A DNA stretch of 64,000 nucleotides from JASGMR01 sp963664675 (GTDB lineage: Bacteria; Thermotogota; Thermotogae; Petrotogales; Kosmotogaceae). Positions 62,154 to 64,000 of this stretch are shown in pieces. The stretch spans positions 1,054,001 to 1,118,000 of the forward strand of contig CAXXLB010000009.1 in the NCBI GenBank assembly GCA_963664675.2, written 5' to 3'. The notes beneath the pieces are model-generated. The model was given only the letters and a program-made list of their open reading frames with translations, was not told the DNA's origin and searched no databases. A program made the translations under genes and the position numbers. Within the stretch, counting starts at the first letter, position 1; each line of letters begins with the position of its first letter.

Positions 62154-62828
62154 ATTTATATAAAATCCTGGAACAGCGATTTAAAAAATTTGAAAGAAAT
62201 CATCTTTAAAGAGGAAAAAATTGAAGAGAGTAAGGAATTATGTCTCAGACTTCACGCGATGGTTCATTCTTCAGATATGTCTGGAATTGGTTTAAAAACC
62301 TTTGAGGACGAGCTCTGGGAAAATATGGACGAGGAAACTTTCAGAACTTCAACACAGAAAAAGGGAAGGACTGTAGCCTATGGGATGTGGCATTCGACGA
62401 GAATAGAAGATATAACGATGAACATACTCGTCGATGGCGGTCAACAGGTTCTGAATGCTGAAAATATGATTGAAAAAATAAATTCCAGTATAAAAGATAC
62501 CGGAAATTCTCTGTCACCTGAAGAAATACTTCTTTTCAGCCGTGATATAGACATGTACTGGCTTAGAGAATACAGAAAGGCGGTTGGAAGGAAAACTGAA
62601 AGCATTATAAGGAAGCTCGAATTTAAAGATATGAAAAGAAAAATATTGCCCGAAAGACTCGACAGAGTGATAAATGAAGGGGCCGTTTTGAAAACGGAGG
62701 GCTCCGTATGGCTGATAGATTTCTGGGGAAGAAAGAACGTTGCAGGAATTTTATTCATGCCCGTATTGAGACATCACCTCGTTCACATAAACGAATCGAT
62801 GCAGGCCAAAAAAAAGAGAATCAAATGA
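62154..62828 (+). CDS. DinB-like four-helix protein, apparent ATT start
   Basis: 224 aa. Recognised from KLHSLVHSS-type text (here LCLRLHAMVHSS), EDELWENMDEETFR, YGMWHSTRIEDITMNIL and NVAGILFMPVLRHHLVHIN, a conserved DinB-like family of Firmicutes with metal-binding His positions. DinB folds include bacillithiol and mycothiol transferases; function here unknown. No ATG, GTG or TTG fits the start. GAGGAGGG (62139-62146) is seven bases before ATT 62154. The upstream ATG at 61986 lies before the predicted promoter and encodes non-family sequence. Confidence 0.75.
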   Translation: MYIKSWNSDLKNLKEIIFKEEKIEESKELCLRLHAMVHSSDMSGIGLKTFEDELWENMDEETFRTSTQKKGRTVAYGMWHSTRIEDITMNILVDGGQQVLNAENMIEKINSSIKDTGNSLSPEEILLFSRDIDMYWLREYRKAVGRKTESIIRKLEFKDMKRKILPERLDRVINEGAVLKTEGSVWLIDFWGRKNVAGILFMPVLRHHLVHINESMQAKKKRIK

Positions 62829-62867
62829 TATTCATAAATTCTCATTGATAGATAAGCGGATAAAAAA

Positions 62868-63239
62868 TCAAACAAATTTCATAATTATAAAAATGATTAT
62901 GAATACCCATATAAAAATTATCGGCAAACCAAAATACCATTTTTTTAACAGATCGTTTTTCTGCATATTCTCCGCTTCTGTGAGGGATTCCTCCATTATT
63001 TCCCGTGGAATCAATTTCACCGATAAAATTATCAGGAGGGGAAGTATTATCAGGTCATCCAGGTATCCAAGAACAGGTATAAAATCCGGAATGATATCGA
63101 TCGGCGATAACGCATAACCAATCGTTATTCCCATGATAATTTTTGCATACCATGGGGTTTCACTTTTTTTAAAAGCTATGAATATCGTTGTAAGATTTTT
63201 TTTGATCTCTTTTACCCTTTGCTTTAAGTTCATTTTCAA
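62868..63239 (-). CDS. YkvA/DUF1232 membrane protein
   Basis: 123 aa. DUF1232 core GYALSPIDIIPDFIPVLGYL followed by a hydrophobic stretch, plus a C-terminal membrane segment (PIIFIWVFIIIFIIMKF). Small membrane-associated proteins of unknown function. Convergent with the DinB-like gene. Confidence 0.85.
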   Translation of the reverse strand: MKMNLKQRVKEIKKNLTTIFIAFKKSETPWYAKIIMGITIGYALSPIDIIPDFIPVLGYLDDLIILPLLIILSVKLIPREIMEESLTEAENMQKNDLLKKWYFGLPIIFIWVFIIIFIIMKFV

Positions 63240-63417
63240 CTATTCCTCGTATCAAAACTGCATTTTAATAATATTATAGACGATTAAAAGCATTATCAGA
63301 ATCTTTCTTATGTAATCATCATTAAACTGAAAATAAAAATTTTATTCAGCAATTGTTTAATTACTAATTACAGTAAGAATAAAAACATCTGGATTGACAG
63401 ACTGGAAAAAATTATCG

Positions 63418-64000
63418 TTATTTCTTCTTTCTTTTGTTTTTAACAGTTAAGAATTTAAACGTTATCCAGCCTTTTCTTATGAAGTAAAAAATCATAAAAG
63501 AAGCTATAAAAAACATGATTATCAATAAAATGAAATATCCGTTTTCCACTTTTAATTCCGGAATATTGATAAAATTCATACCATATAATCCTGTTAAAAA
63601 GGAAAGTGGAATAAACACCGTTGAAATGATCGTCAAAATTTTCATGATCTCATTCAGTTTATTACTCAACGAAGAAAGGTAAAGATTCATTAATTCCGTT
63701 GTGAGTTCCATATATGTTTCGACAATGTCTATTTCCTGGATTATATGATCGTAGCAATCTCTGATAAAAATCTTGTTGGCGGAACTGAATAACTTTGTAT
63801 CATCTCTCAATAATGAAGAAATCAATTCACCGGTGTGCCACAGATCCCTCTTTAAGGAAAGAAATTTTTGTTTAAAAGAATAAATATCCCCCAGTTCTCC
63901 CCTCGTGGGATTTTCCATCAATATTTCTTCTTTATTCTCAATTGAAATTCCCAATACTTCCAGGACCGGGAAATAATTGTCAATTATATTGTCTATGAGA
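63418..64000 (-). CDS. corA: CorA-family magnesium/cobalt transporter (5' end beyond window)
   Basis: The C-terminal half is visible (at least 193 aa). The frame continues past 63954 to the window edge with LIDNIIDNYFPVLEVLG, a typical CorA cytoplasmic segment. Two C-terminal membrane spans with the selectivity motif YGMNF between them, then a positively charged tail (KFLTVKNKRKKK). CorA forms a pentameric Mg2+ channel. Confidence 0.92.
   Translation of the reverse strand, partial: LIDNIIDNYFPVLEVLGISIENKEEILMENPTRGELGDIYSFKQKFLSLKRDLWHTGELISSLLRDDTKLFSSANKIFIRDCYDHIIQEIDIVETYMELTTELMNLYLSSLSNKLNEIMKILTIISTVFIPLSFLTGLYGMNFINIPELKVENGYFILLIIMFFIASFMIFYFIRKGWITFKFLTVKNKRKKK

Noticed and set aside
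1..64000. CRISPR arrays, rRNA, tRNA genes, intact insertion sequences, prophage
   Set aside because: Looked for regularly spaced repeats, cloverleaf-like sequences and transposase/integrase genes; nothing convincing was seen apart from the IS256 remnant. A tRNAscan or Infernal run would settle the RNA question.

Overview
The window is AT-rich, densely packed DNA from a fermentative, sugar- and peptide-using bacterium. The likeliest source is a member of the Thermotogota (Petrotogales/Kosmotogales-like). This is inferred from the short lipobox-free leaders of the solute-binding proteins, the number of complete ABC sugar importers, the long co-directional operons with strong GGAGG-type ribosome-binding sites, and the mix of ROK, DeoR and GntR regulators. 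No rRNA, tRNA, CRISPR array or intact mobile element was recognised, so the assignment rests on protein style only.

Layout. 1-6777: a cut B12-binding radical SAM protein, coaX, a DUF952-histidine ammonia-lyase fusion, a DUF1295 membrane protein, an HD hydrolase co-transcribed with an IS256 transposase N-terminal remnant, and an exported DUF3298-type protein. 6862-10407: an OpuC-type glycine betaine/choline ABC operon with a good sigma-A promoter. 11154-21932: a fructan or difructose-anhydride locus made of two divergent ABC importers, a GH172 (DUF2961) enzyme, a GH32 beta-fructosidase, and GntR and DeoR regulators, with a 10-bp-phased TTTCG array between them. 22035-24256: an epimerase with a C-terminal zinc ribbon, divergent from a TetR regulator. 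24531-30625: a ROK-controlled ABC importer with a metallophosphoesterase and a Cof-type HAD phosphatase. 30735-36891: single genes including DUF7000, a MerR/GyrI regulator, a serine hydrolase, an OPA-type MFS transporter overlapping a phosphodiesterase, and an AraC/GyrI regulator. 37189-47949: a second ROK-controlled operon with an ABC importer, four different phosphoesterases and two Gfo/Idh/MocA oxidoreductases. 48070-60451: a long minus-strand operon with an oligopeptide importer, the TldD/PmbA protease pair, a YheO-like regulator, RidA, a MalY/PatB C-S lyase and a PepV dipeptidase. 60666-64000: a decayed DUF3788 gene, an AraC/GyrI regulator, a DinB-like protein, a YkvA protein and a cut CorA.

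Three themes stand out. First, uptake is repeatedly paired with matching hydrolases: fructan hydrolases, three transporter-phosphoesterase cassettes, and peptidases with a C-S lyase and RidA. Second, in all five ABC operons where the binding-protein gene precedes the permeases, a strong hairpin, often a textbook terminator, sits between them. Third, two genes (29831 and 62154) appear to start with ATT, each exactly seven bases after an AGGAGGG ribosome-binding site. The peptide operon and the phosphoester operon are the best candidates for undescribed catabolic systems.
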